Source: Muribaculaceae bacterium | GTDB taxonomy: Bacteria > Bacteroidota > Bacteroidia > Bacteroidales > Muribaculaceae | DNA: 64,000 nucleotides | Assembly (NCBI GenBank): GCA_023665425.1 | Contig: JAMPDX010000001.1 | Span: forward strand, 287,025-351,024 | Reading direction: 5' to 3' | Shown here: positions 45,772-55,020 of the stretch, one piece after another | Layout of the letters: every line of letters starts with the position of its first letter | Position numbering within the stretch: the first letter of the stretch is position 1 | Position numbers and translations under genes: made by a program | The notes under the pieces: generated by a model | Database searches by the model: none | Seen by the model: only the letters and a program-made list of their open reading frames with translations | What the model was told of the DNA's origin: nothing

Positions 45772-45819
45772 TGTGTGACAACAACCTTGAGAAATTATTG
45801 CGTTTTGAATGTGAGGCAT

Positions 45820-45850
45820 TTTGAGGGTGAGAGAATTTTTTGTAACTTTG
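45820..45850 (+). promoter_or_regulatory. Promoter of the Yip1-like gene
   Basis: A -33 TTTG (45820-45823) and a -7 TAACTTTG (45843-45850), 19 nt apart. The ATG at 45858 is only 7 nt after the -7 box, so the mRNA is predicted to be almost leaderless. Confidence 0.65.
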
Positions 45851-45857
45851 CAGCCTG

Positions 45858-46616
45858 ATGGTTGAGGATACATATTCAAAAAGAAGAAGTAGACAAGAAG
45901 ATAAGTCCGAGAATTTTCGGGGTGTAAGACAAGACAAGTCGCCTCGAATAAATTCCACACGCTCTGCAGATAACGAGGAGGATCGCTTCCTAAAGAGTCT
46001 GTGTTATGACGATAAAGACACACCGGATGCTCCTCATGATGATTATACGGAAGGCCAAAAGCCAAATCTGTGGTGGGCTTTTTTGCATCTGCTCATCAAT
46101 CCCAAGCTTGGATGGCGCAAGTTGAAAAAGGCACCCTGTAAGAGTGACGAATTTGCACGAGTGGTGTTCTATCCCCTGTTAGCATTATTGGCAGTATGTC
46201 GGTTTGCAGACATGCTGTATTATGACAATGTCTCGATTGCCCCACTGTTACAGAAGGCTGTTGCAAGCTTTGTGGCTTTCTTTGGCGGATATTACCTTAT
46301 AGGGCTTTTGGCACGCACCTTCCTGCCCACCAAGGCACGCACAAAAATAGAGGACCGTTTTGGCCAAATATATATAATGGCCATATTGTCGTCTCTCGCA
46401 GTTTGTGGCATTCTCTCGGAAGTACTACCTTGGTTAGATATGCTCCTTATAGTGCCTCCTATTTATTGTTGTTATATCTTAGCCAAGGGTATAAAATGCC
46501 TCAGGATACCGGAGCGAGAGAATGTCCCGGTCCTGATACTGATGATAGTCTTGTGCCTTGGCATACCCATAGGCATATATGCAACACTGACTTCGTTAAT
46601 GCCAATAGCTGCCTAA
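45858..46616 (+). CDS. Yip1-domain membrane protein
   Basis: A 252-residue protein. The first ~70 residues are highly charged and probably cytoplasmic and disordered (SKRRSRQEDKSENFRG...). Then come LLINPKLGWRKLKKAP, the usual lead into bacterial Yip1 domains, and five hydrophobic segments to residue ~250. Function unknown; in other bacteria Yip1-like proteins appear near envelope and trafficking genes. It shares a short divergent region with the MFS gene. smpB starts 48 nt after the stop and may be co-transcribed. Confidence 0.75.
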   Translation: MVEDTYSKRRSRQEDKSENFRGVRQDKSPRINSTRSADNEEDRFLKSLCYDDKDTPDAPHDDYTEGQKPNLWWAFLHLLINPKLGWRKLKKAPCKSDEFARVVFYPLLALLAVCRFADMLYYDNVSIAPLLQKAVASFVAFFGGYYLIGLLARTFLPTKARTKIEDRFGQIYIMAILSSLAVCGILSEVLPWLDMLLIVPPIYCCYILAKGIKCLRIPERENVPVLILMIVLCLGIPIGIYATLTSLMPIAA

Positions 46617-46664
46617 TCAGCGTTAGGATATGTGGGCTGTATTCAAGCAAAACGAAAATTAAAA

Positions 46665-47120
46665 ATGAAACAAAATCAAGTCAATATAAAGAATAGACGA
46701 GCCACATTTGACTATGAGATAACGGATACCTATACAGCCGGAATCGTGCTTACAGGCACCGAAATCAAGTCAATAAGACAAGGCAAAGCCTCCCTGGCCG
46801 ATACATATTGTATAGTGCAAAACGGCGAAGTGTGGGTCAAAAATATGTATATCGCGGAGTACTTCTATGGCACTTACAATAACCATGTGGAGCGTCGCGA
46901 CCGCAAACTGTTACTTACCAAGAAGGAGATAACAAAACTGATGCGCTCCGGTGCCGAGGCCGGCTTTACTATTGTGCCCCTCAGGCTGTTTATTAATGAC
47001 CGCGGGTTGGCAAAACTCGTGATAGGAGTTGCACGCGGCAAGAAGACCTACGACAAGCGCCAAAGTATAAAAGAGCGTGAGGACAAGCGCTCACTGGATC
47101 GTATATTCAAGAATAAGTAG
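46665..47120 (+). CDS. smpB: SsrA-binding protein SmpB
   Basis: A 151-residue protein starting [20 protein letters not shown]; the frame is open from 46632, but the ATG at 46665 fits the family. The signatures [19 protein letters not shown] and the C-terminal basic tail ([20 protein letters not shown]), which enters the ribosomal mRNA channel, are present. SmpB delivers tmRNA to stalled ribosomes. The ssrA gene was not found in the neighbouring intergenic regions. Confidence 0.96.
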   Translation: MKQNQVNIKNRRATFDYEITDTYTAGIVLTGTEIKSIRQGKASLADTYCIVQNGEVWVKNMYIAEYFYGTYNNHVERRDRKLLLTKKEITKLMRSGAEAGFTIVPLRLFINDRGLAKLVIGVARGKKTYDKRQSIKEREDKRSLDRIFKNK

Positions 47121-47274
47121 TGACTATAGCCTATACTATAATTACATCCTGCGGTGCGACTTACTGCCCCGTCTGTGATTTACATACACTTAGACTTTTC
47201 GCTATGGAGTTAGTATGAATAATATAGGCTAGTCTGAAAATTGGGTAGCACTCTCTAAGAGCTCGATTTATAAG
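47121..47274 (+). other. Intergenic region before purF
   Basis: 154 nt without an ORF. It contains the short repeat TATAGCCTATA (47124-47134) and an inverted partial copy, ATATAGGCTA, near 47222-47232, but no TTTG/TAnnTTTG promoter or recognised riboswitch. Confidence 0.3.
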
Positions 47275-49149
47275 ATGGAATTGATAAAACATGAATGTGG
47301 AGTGGCCATGATAAGGCTGCTAAAACCTTTAGATTATTATCGCCGTAAGTATGGGACCTCCCTATACGGATTGAACAAACTGTACTTGCTGATGGAGAAA
47401 CAGCATAACCGCGGACAGGAAGCAGCCGGCATAGGTTGCGTAAAAATGGATGTCCCCCCCGGTAATGAGTACATTTTCAGAGAACGAGCTGAGGGTAGTG
47501 GAGCCATTCAGGAGGTATTTGACACTGCCCACAGAGCAATCGATGCCGCCCGTAAGCATGGTGATTTGTCTGTACCCTTTGAGGGAGAGGTATATATGGG
47601 GCATTTGAGATACAGCACCACCGGACGTTCCGGCCTGAGCTATGTGCACCCCTTTATGCGCCGCAACAATTGGAGCGCACGAAATCTCTTGTTATGCGGT
47701 AATTTCAACATGACAAATGTCGATGAAATATTCAATGAGATAACATCCACAGGGCAGCACCCTCGTCTGTATGCCGACACATTCATCTTGCTCGAACAGT
47801 TAGGCCATGCTCTCGACCGGGAGAATGAACGCCTTTTTGAGATATTCCGCGATTTGGGCCAAAAAGGCCTCACTTTGGCCGGCTCAATAGCCAAGGATCT
47901 GAACGTGGCCAATATGCTGCGCCGCTGCTCACCATCTTGGGATGGTGGTTATGTGATATGTGGCATCGTTGGCAATGGGGATATGTGGGCCATGCGTGAC
48001 CCCAAGGGTATACGTCCCGCATTCTATTATGCCGACGATGAAATTGTAGTCCTCGCCTCTGAGCGGCCTGTGATACAGACTGCCCTCAATCTCGACAAAG
48101 ACTCAGTCAAGGAGTTGCTGCCCGGCCAGGCTCTTATTGTGGACCGAGACAGCACATGGCGATTGGAGCAGATACTGCCTGAGAAGGGCAACGCTCGCTG
48201 TTCATTCGAGCGCATTTACTTCTCGCGCGGTTCAGATGCTGACATTTATAGAGAGCGCAAGGAGTTGGGACGTATGTTGGCTCCCGAGGTGTTGCGCAGC
48301 ATAGGCAATGACCTCGACAATACGGTCTTCTCATTCATCCCCAATACGGCAGAAGTAGCCTTCTACGGCCTCGTTGACGGGCTCGATGCTTACCTAACCA
48401 AAGAGAAAGACAGTAAGTTGCGCGACTTGTTCTCCCTTTCAGCTAATCCTGACCCCTCAAAGATTGAGGAGATACTCATGCATCGTGTGCGCCGCGAGAA
48501 GGTGGCATGGAAGGACATAAAGCTCCGCACTTTCATAGCACAAGGTGAGAGCAGGGATGACTTGGCATCGCATGTATATGATGTGACATATGAGTTGGTG
48601 CGCCCCGGTGTCGATAACCTCGTGGTGCTCGACGACTCAATCGTGCGAGGCACAACCTTGAGGCAGAGCATTATACGTATCTTGGACAGATTGCATCCAC
48701 GCAAGATAGTCATAGTGAGCAGCGCCCCCCAGGTGCGCTATCCCGATTGCTATGGCATTGACATGAGTCGTATGGGTGAGTTTATTGCATTCCGCGCCGC
48801 AATAGAATTACTCAAGCAGAGAGGTATGCAGTGTGTTATAGATTCCGTCTATGAACGATGCAAAGCACAGCAAGGTAAGCCAAAGGAGCAATGTGCAAAC
48901 TATGTGAAGGATATATACGCACCTTTCAGCGACAAGGAGATTTCCGACAAAATAGCTGAGATGCTAACCCCTGAAGGCACCCGTGCCCAAGTGGAGATAG
49001 TATACCAAAGCCTTGAGGATATGCATCGTGCCATACCCAATCACCCCGGCGATTGGTACTTCAGCGGAGATTATCCTACTCCCGGCGGTAACAGGCTCGT
49101 ATCACACGCCTTCATTAATTTCTATGAGGGCAATGAGCAGGCTCGTTAA
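47275..49149 (+). CDS. purF: Amidophosphoribosyltransferase, long Bacteroidota form
   Basis: A 624-residue protein. The start MELIKHECGVAMIRLLKP places the N-terminal nucleophile at Cys8, implying removal of a seven-residue propeptide. The class II glutaminase domain (~8-290, with the GHLRYSTTG and CGNFNMTN loops) is followed by the phosphoribosyltransferase domain with the PRPP motif VVLDDSIVRGTT (~447-458). It is ~120-150 residues longer than the common PurF; the extra length is in the middle (~355-430) and C-terminus. It catalyses the first step of purine synthesis; a divergent role for this long form cannot be excluded. The U32 gene follows after 15 nt. Confidence 0.87.
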   Translation: MELIKHECGVAMIRLLKPLDYYRRKYGTSLYGLNKLYLLMEKQHNRGQEAAGIGCVKMDVPPGNEYIFRERAEGSGAIQEVFDTAHRAIDAARKHGDLSVPFEGEVYMGHLRYSTTGRSGLSYVHPFMRRNNWSARNLLLCGNFNMTNVDEIFNEITSTGQHPRLYADTFILLEQLGHALDRENERLFEIFRDLGQKGLTLAGSIAKDLNVANMLRRCSPSWDGGYVICGIVGNGDMWAMRDPKGIRPAFYYADDEIVVLASERPVIQTALNLDKDSVKELLPGQALIVDRDSTWRLEQILPEKGNARCSFERIYFSRGSDADIYRERKELGRMLAPEVLRSIGNDLDNTVFSFIPNTAEVAFYGLVDGLDAYLTKEKDSKLRDLFSLSANPDPSKIEEILMHRVRREKVAWKDIKLRTFIAQGESRDDLASHVYDVTYELVRPGVDNLVVLDDSIVRGTTLRQSIIRILDRLHPRKIVIVSSAPQVRYPDCYGIDMSRMGEFIAFRAAIELLKQRGMQCVIDSVYERCKAQQGKPKEQCANYVKDIYAPFSDKEISDKIAEMLTPEGTRAQVEIVYQSLEDMHRAIPNHPGDWYFSGDYPTPGGNRLVSHAFINFYEGNEQAR

Positions 49150-49164
49150 ACAAGGTATTAATCC

Positions 49165-50949
49165 ATGTCAAAACCACGACAAATAGAGCTCTTGTCTCCG
49201 GCTAAGGATGTCGAGATTGCCAAGAGTGCCATCACCCATGGTGCTGACGCGGTATATATAGGTCCGGAGGGCTTCGGAGCACGTTCTGCAGCGGCTAACA
49301 ACACGGATGATATACGGCGTCTATGTGAGTTTGCTCACCCGTATCGTGCACGAGTATACGCCACTGTCAACACGTTGGTGTATGACAAGGAATTGATACA
49401 TGTGGAGCGAATGATACACCGACTGTATCGCGCCGGTGTTGACGCACTTATAGTGCAAGACATGGGTATCTTGCGGCTCGATTTGCCACCCATAGCACTT
49501 CATGCTTCCACTCAGTGCGACACTCGGACTCCTGAAAAGGCACTGTTCTTGCAGGAAGCCGGCTTCTCCCAAATAGTTCTGGCGAGGGAATTGACCTTGG
49601 CGCAGATACATGATATTTGCAAAGTAGTCAAGGTGCCTGTGGAGACGTTTGTTCATGGTGCACTGTGTGTATCATATTCCGGCCGTTGCCATGCCTCACA
49701 GGCGGTGTGTGGACGTAGTGCCAACAGAGGCAGGTGTGCTCAGCTTTGTCGCTTGCCATATACCCTGCGAGAGGCCAACGGACATATTTTGGCAAAGAAC
49801 AAATATCTTTTGTCGCTCAAAGACTTCAACGCTTCATCGCTTGTAGGCAATATGCTCGAAGCCGGGATCAGCTCATTCAAGATAGAGGGTCGCTTGAAGG
49901 ATGAGGCATACGTCAAAAATGTTACGGCTTATTATCGTCGACTGCTTGATGCCGAAATCTCAAATCATCCGGATCTCTACGCCCGAGCTTCAGTAGGAGA
50001 GAGCGCCTTTAAATTTGAGCCGGATCCGCAGAAGAGTTTCAATCGAGGCTTTACACATTATTTCTTGGAGGAGCGTCGGCCCCACAACATCGCTTCGCTC
50101 AACACACCGAAATCTTTGGGCGAGCCTATCACCGACCCGGCCCAACTGCATGCCGGCGATGGGGTCAGCTATTTTGATGCAAAAGGTGAATACACCGGTG
50201 TGCGGGTCAATAAGATGACGAATGGACATCCGGTGTTTGCGCGCCCGGTGAAATTAAACAAGTGGGTGCAACTATATCGCACTACCAACTTTGAGTATGA
50301 TACGTTGATGGTCCGCAAGGACACGGCGAGCCGTAAGATAAAGATAGATTGTGCGCTATATGAAAATTGTGTCCGGGTATGCGATGAACGAGGTTGTGAA
50401 GTAACTTTGCCGGTACCGTCCCATGGCGATGATGCTCATAAGCCTATGGAGCCACGGCGCTTTTTTGAAAAGTTGGGCGACACCATCTATGAGTTGCGAG
50501 CATTTGATAATCATCTACTCCCATCAAGTTTCATCCCGGCATCAGTGCTTACCGACCTTCGACGCAGGCTACTCACCGCTCTCGACAGCGTGGCGCGAGC
50601 CACCTTTACCCGCCCGCTGAGAGAAAAGGAAAATATCAATTATCTATATCCCGCATCAGAATTGACATTTGCCGATAATGTGGCTAATGAGAAGGCCGTT
50701 GAGTTCTATAGGTCTCACGGAGTAAATAAGATAGAGCCGGCTATGGAGACAATTGGAGATTTTCGTGATGTCGCAGGAGGGGTAGTGTTGATGACCACAC
50801 GCCATTGCATATTGCGCGAGCTTGGCATGTGCAAACGGGAGAGTAAACAGCCCCTCAAAGAGCCGCTGATATTGACCAATCCCGGAGGCGCAGCCTTCAA
50901 TCTCACCTTTGACTGCAAAGCCTGCGAAATGCATGTCTGCAAACCATAA
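49165..50949 (+). CDS. U32 family protein, RlhA-like (rRNA C2501 hydroxylation)
   Basis: A 594-residue protein. The U32 signature ETFVHGALCVSYSGRC (~160-175) is followed by further Cys (QAVCGRSANRGRCAQLCR), and more Cys occur at the C-terminus (TTRHCILRELGMCKRE, FDCKACEMHVC), a spacing suited to an iron-sulfur cluster. The domain order, U32 then a DUF3656-like middle part, matches E. coli RlhA (YdcP), which makes 5-hydroxycytidine in 23S rRNA; other U32 proteins act in ubiquinone or tRNA hydroxylation. The old peptidase label is doubtful. It ends at a long convergent hairpin. Confidence 0.85.
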   Translation: MSKPRQIELLSPAKDVEIAKSAITHGADAVYIGPEGFGARSAAANNTDDIRRLCEFAHPYRARVYATVNTLVYDKELIHVERMIHRLYRAGVDALIVQDMGILRLDLPPIALHASTQCDTRTPEKALFLQEAGFSQIVLARELTLAQIHDICKVVKVPVETFVHGALCVSYSGRCHASQAVCGRSANRGRCAQLCRLPYTLREANGHILAKNKYLLSLKDFNASSLVGNMLEAGISSFKIEGRLKDEAYVKNVTAYYRRLLDAEISNHPDLYARASVGESAFKFEPDPQKSFNRGFTHYFLEERRPHNIASLNTPKSLGEPITDPAQLHAGDGVSYFDAKGEYTGVRVNKMTNGHPVFARPVKLNKWVQLYRTTNFEYDTLMVRKDTASRKIKIDCALYENCVRVCDERGCEVTLPVPSHGDDAHKPMEPRRFFEKLGDTIYELRAFDNHLLPSSFIPASVLTDLRRRLLTALDSVARATFTRPLREKENINYLYPASELTFADNVANEKAVEFYRSHGVNKIEPAMETIGDFRDVAGGVVLMTTRHCILRELGMCKRESKQPLKEPLILTNPGGAAFNLTFDCKACEMHVCKP

Positions 50950-50957
50950 GCCAATTG

Positions 50958-51021
50958 TATACCGGAATAAACAGAAATCCGGGCCTCAATTCAGGCTCAG
51001 ATTTCTGTTTATTCCGGTATA
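50958..51021. terminator. Bidirectional terminator between U32 and ansA
   Basis: A perfect 22 bp stem (50958-50979 and 51000-51021) with a 20 nt loop that itself holds a short GCCT/AGGC stem; ATTTTTT follows on the plus strand. It lies exactly between two convergent genes. Confidence 0.85.
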
Positions 51022-51036
51022 TAAATGATTTTTTGG

Positions 51037-52071
51037 TCAGACTGTCATCTCGCCGCAGATGGGATGGTCAAGGTATTTCTTGACTTCTCCGGGACGCAGC
51101 CCCATGCCAAACAGATACATGAGTTTGGTGATAGCTGCTTCGGTAGTCATGTCATAACCACTTACAACTCCGGCCTTTGCGAGATTAAGACCGGCGGCAT
51201 ATATGCATGGGCGCACACTACCGTTGATACATTGGGTTATATTCACCACTACAACACCCTTCTCCACAGTCCTTTTGATTGCTTCGAGAAACCATTCGTC
51301 GCCGGGGGCATTACCGGCGCCGTATGTCTTCATCACTACACCTTTCAAGCCGGGAGTGTTGAGGGCATGTTCCACTACGGTGCTACTTATGCCGGGGAAG
51401 AGGTCGAGCACCATAATGTCTGTATCCATGTTGTATTGTACCTTCAGCGGACGGTGATGAGCACGGTTGCGCCACAATGTCTCCTCGTTGAAGTGGATAC
51501 CGAGCCCTATACGAGCCAGTTCGGGGTAATTGTTGCTCTTGAAGGCATTGAAGTTGTCGGCACTTCGCTTGGTGCAACGGTTGCCACGCCACAGATAGTG
51601 CTCAAATAAGATAGCAACTTCGCGTACCATTGGTTGCCCTTTTTCATCAGTTGCAGCAGCTATCTGTAGAGCCGTGATGAGGTTCTCCTCACCGTCGGTT
51701 CGCACCTCACCAATGGGGAGTTGTGAGCCGGTGATGATTACTGGTTTGTGGAGATGCTCGAGCATGAAGGAGAGGGCAGAGGCGGTATATGCCATGGTGT
51801 CAGTGCCGTGGAGTACTACGAAGCCATCCACCTCCTCATAGTGTTGCTCTATCACCTTTGCAATCTCGGCCCAGTGGGTCGGGTTCATGGCAGAGGAGTC
51901 GATAGGCTTGTCAAACTGCACATTGGTAATATCGTACTCCAACATACTGATCTTGGGCACATTCTCAATGAGATGGTCAAAATTGAAAGGCTCAAGAGCA
52001 TGAGTCTCAGGATTTTCAATCATACCGATGGTGCCACCGGTATATATTATCATAATTTTCGGACGGTTCAT
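51037..52071 (-). CDS. ansA: L-asparaginase, type I (cytoplasmic)
   Basis: A 344-residue enzyme from the ATG at 52071 (MNRPKIMIIYTGGTIGMIEN), which leaves 4 nt to the upstream stop; the alternative start at 52095 would overlap it by 20 nt. The first catalytic Thr is in TGGTIGM and the second in HGTDTMAYTASAL, and no signal peptide is present, so it is the cytoplasmic type. It hydrolyses asparagine to aspartate and ammonia. Last gene of the ribBA-S9-ansA run. Confidence 0.94.
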   Translation of the reverse strand: MNRPKIMIIYTGGTIGMIENPETHALEPFNFDHLIENVPKISMLEYDITNVQFDKPIDSSAMNPTHWAEIAKVIEQHYEEVDGFVVLHGTDTMAYTASALSFMLEHLHKPVIITGSQLPIGEVRTDGEENLITALQIAAATDEKGQPMVREVAILFEHYLWRGNRCTKRSADNFNAFKSNNYPELARIGLGIHFNEETLWRNRAHHRPLKVQYNMDTDIMVLDLFPGISSTVVEHALNTPGLKGVVMKTYGAGNAPGDEWFLEAIKRTVEKGVVVVNITQCINGSVRPCIYAAGLNLAKAGVVSGYDMTTEAAITKLMYLFGMGLRPGEVKKYLDHPICGEMTV

Positions 52072-52075
52072 AGTA

Positions 52076-54943
52076 TTATTCTTCTGATGGTCCATAACGA
52101 AGTTCCTGACCTTTGCGAGTCATGGGGATACCCTCTTTCATCCATCGGGGCATGCTGCCACCTTTGAGATAATAGTCAAAGAATTCCTGTAGACGATGTG
52201 TGATGTCTTTGCGATTCTTGCGAGCGCGGATATTGTGTGCCTCACCATTGTATTGAAGCATCCATACCGGTTTGCCGAGGCGTCGGAGAGCCATGAAGTA
52301 TTCAATGCCCTGATACCATGGCACTGCTCCATCTTCATCGTTATGCATAATGAGCAGGGGAGTGTTGACCCTGTCAGCTTTGAAGAGAGGAGAGTTGGCA
52401 ATATACAGCTCGGGAGCTTCCCAGAGGTTACGGCCTATGCGGCTCTGACCCATCTCATATTGGGCCTGACGAGAGTCGCCTGTACCCCAACGTATGCCAC
52501 CGAAGGCTGATGTCATATTGCTGACAGGAGCGCCGCTGCCGGCGCAGGCAAACATATTGGTGCGGGTGATGAGGTAGGCTGTTTGGTAGCCACCCCAGCT
52601 CTGGCCGTCAATACCAATCTTGTCTTTGTCGATGAACGGGTATTTGTCGAGCAGATATTCCACACCGCTCACGATGCAGTTGTAAGCACCTTCGCCGGGG
52701 ATACCGGGTGTATAGTGTACGTCGGGTACGAAGACTACATAACCTCGGCTCACGTAGAAGGGATAGTTGACCCAACTCCATGAAGGCTCCATAGTGTAAT
52801 GTGTGTACAGTTCCTCACTGTTGGTCTCATAAAAGACTACAAGCATCGGATACTTCTTGTTGGGGTCGAGGTCTTCGGGGGTGTATAGCACACCTTCCAC
52901 CGGCTTGCCATCGAAGGCATACCACTTTACGAGTTGAGCATCGCCCCAACTGTAGTCTTTGCGCTGCGGGTTGGCATCGGTGACTACTTTGGCATTTTTG
53001 AAGTCGCCGTTGCGTGCGATGTAAACCTCGGGAGTAGTATTGAAATTGCTCTTGCAGAAGGCATATACATTGGCATTTTTGGCCTTCTTTAGCTGAGTGA
53101 ATTTGTATTTCTCGAGTGTCTTGACAGTCGGAGCTACGGGTGCGCCAATCTTCATTGTTGCCAAACCATTCTCTTTAGTGGTATAATCAAAGAGATTGAG
53201 AAGCACCTCATCCCCCTTGGCCAGATTTATCTGGTCGGGGTCTGTCTTCAATCGGCGATAACGGTAATTGAGCTTGCGCCCTTCCCCTTTGGTGAGGTTG
53301 ACTGGGGCATTTTTGCCCTTGGGGTCAAGGCTCCATATATCATGCTTGTCATAGACCAGAACGGCGTCATCGCCGGCAGTCCATGCCATCAGTCCGTAAG
53401 GCTGACGGGCCATCGGGGTGTCTTGCTCTTCCTCCCACAAGGGGTATTCAATCTGTTCGCTCACACAGGCAGTTTGGCCGGTGGAGATATCGTAGACGTA
53501 ATAGTTGCGGTCTTTGAACCAAACTACATATTTACCCTCCGGGCTGAGTGCCGACAGCTCTTGGGGAGCAGCTCCCACATAGCGGCGTTCGCCGGTATTA
53601 ACATTGACGATATATAGATCCTCATCGGCAGTGTAGTCCCATTGGCGTGAGATTACGTTGGGCTCCACATCGCGCACAAGGGCCCATTCGCCATCCCAAC
53701 GGTAGGGTGCTACCACATCCTCCAAATCTGAGATGGACAGGAGCTCTTCATGGCCATTGTCGAGATTGACCACTACCGGGAATGTTTGCGATTGAGCAGC
53801 TTTGAGATTACTCTTTTCCTGTGGGGGAGTGTAGGGGGCATCCCAACGCCAGATGTCAAGCTGGGGCTGCTCAAAGTCTACTATGGTGGTGTCATCGGGG
53901 GCAACGTAAGGAGCAATACCGACAATCATACGGTTGCCGGAATAAGAGAACTCCGGCTTGGTGTACTGGTTGACATACAGCGAGTCGCCGGCCATAGCAG
54001 CCACTCGCTTGTGCATGGCTGCATATACAGAATCGCGGTCTGCATCCTTGTCAATACGTGGAGGCATGATGTGAGGTATCTTGCCGGCATTGGCTGTCTC
54101 CAAGATATACTGTTGCTCAGCCACAGGGACCTTTGCTGCGACATTGGCCAGATAGACATTGCATTTGCGGGTGCCGGTCTCTGTGCTGTCTGTAGAAGCT
54201 GTGAAAGCGAGCTTGTCTTCCTGGCGAGAGAATACGGGGGCACCGTAATACTTTTGCTCCTTGAGCAATGTATACTCTGTGGTGTCCGGAAGGTTGAGTA
54301 CCAGCATACGGTCTACAGTAGTGGAGTCAGTAGAGTGGGGCTTTGTGTATGCGGCTAATTTTGAGCCGAGGCGAGACATTTCGTAGCCTTTGACCCATGG
54401 GATGACTTTCTTATTCTTGCCGGCCAGGTCGCGCACTATGAGCGGCTGGCCACTATTTTTGTCCTTGAGGGCCTTGGGGGAGATATATGTGGTATCGGAA
54501 GAAAGATAAGCGAGCCAGCTGCCACCCTCCTTACCCATTTTATATGATGAGACCTGAGCTATCTTCTCAACATTGCCGGTGACAAGGTTGATTATAGCCA
54601 AAGAGTCCTGAGGCATATCGAAATCTTTCTTCTTGTCAATCTTAGCCTGACGAGTGTCTGCAAAGAAGGGCTTGATGAGGGCTGCTGCATATTTCGCATC
54701 AGCTGAAATTTGCGGCTCGTAGCCGCGATTAATGACAATCTCGTTGCCTTTGGCAGTGTTGCGGAATATGAGCTGACCGTCACCCTCTTGCGGGTTAATG
54801 CCGTAGACAGCCCATACACCGTTGGTGCTCAGCGGGTAAGTGCGCACATTGTTCCAGGAATCGAAGGAATCATGGTCCAAAGGCTTCTTGGCACCGGCAC
54901 TGAGTACGGTGGCTGTTGCCAGAGCTAAGATAAATGTTTTCAT
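52076..54943 (-). CDS. S9 family serine peptidase, secreted (second)
   Basis: A 955-residue protein with a signal peptide (MKTFILALATATVLSAGA). A long beta-propeller-like region (~30-680, including PEGKYVVWF-type repeats) is followed by the hydrolase domain with nucleophile Ser782 in DGQSWGGY and His in GEAHNIRARKNR near the C-terminus; the Asp is in NDEDGAVPW. Expected role: degradation of imported or host-derived peptides in the periplasm. The gene lies 77 nt after ribBA and 4 nt before ansA, on the same strand; asparaginase as neighbour fits amino-acid scavenging, but this link is inference. Confidence 0.92.
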   Translation of the reverse strand: MKTFILALATATVLSAGAKKPLDHDSFDSWNNVRTYPLSTNGVWAVYGINPQEGDGQLIFRNTAKGNEIVINRGYEPQISADAKYAAALIKPFFADTRQAKIDKKKDFDMPQDSLAIINLVTGNVEKIAQVSSYKMGKEGGSWLAYLSSDTTYISPKALKDKNSGQPLIVRDLAGKNKKVIPWVKGYEMSRLGSKLAAYTKPHSTDSTTVDRMLVLNLPDTTEYTLLKEQKYYGAPVFSRQEDKLAFTASTDSTETGTRKCNVYLANVAAKVPVAEQQYILETANAGKIPHIMPPRIDKDADRDSVYAAMHKRVAAMAGDSLYVNQYTKPEFSYSGNRMIVGIAPYVAPDDTTIVDFEQPQLDIWRWDAPYTPPQEKSNLKAAQSQTFPVVVNLDNGHEELLSISDLEDVVAPYRWDGEWALVRDVEPNVISRQWDYTADEDLYIVNVNTGERRYVGAAPQELSALSPEGKYVVWFKDRNYYVYDISTGQTACVSEQIEYPLWEEEQDTPMARQPYGLMAWTAGDDAVLVYDKHDIWSLDPKGKNAPVNLTKGEGRKLNYRYRRLKTDPDQINLAKGDEVLLNLFDYTTKENGLATMKIGAPVAPTVKTLEKYKFTQLKKAKNANVYAFCKSNFNTTPEVYIARNGDFKNAKVVTDANPQRKDYSWGDAQLVKWYAFDGKPVEGVLYTPEDLDPNKKYPMLVVFYETNSEELYTHYTMEPSWSWVNYPFYVSRGYVVFVPDVHYTPGIPGEGAYNCIVSGVEYLLDKYPFIDKDKIGIDGQSWGGYQTAYLITRTNMFACAGSGAPVSNMTSAFGGIRWGTGDSRQAQYEMGQSRIGRNLWEAPELYIANSPLFKADRVNTPLLIMHNDEDGAVPWYQGIEYFMALRRLGKPVWMLQYNGEAHNIRARKNRKDITHRLQEFFDYYLKGGSMPRWMKEGIPMTRKGQELRYGPSEE

Positions 54944-55020
54944 TGCTTTTGGATATTAGAGAGCGTTTAAGTGCTTTTGGATTAGATAATTAAGGCTGAG
55001 GAGAGAATATAGGTTACTTC

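Noticed and set aside
47121-47274. tmRNA (ssrA) next to smpB
   Set aside because: The gap is too short, and no tRNA-Ala-like ends or tag frame are visible.
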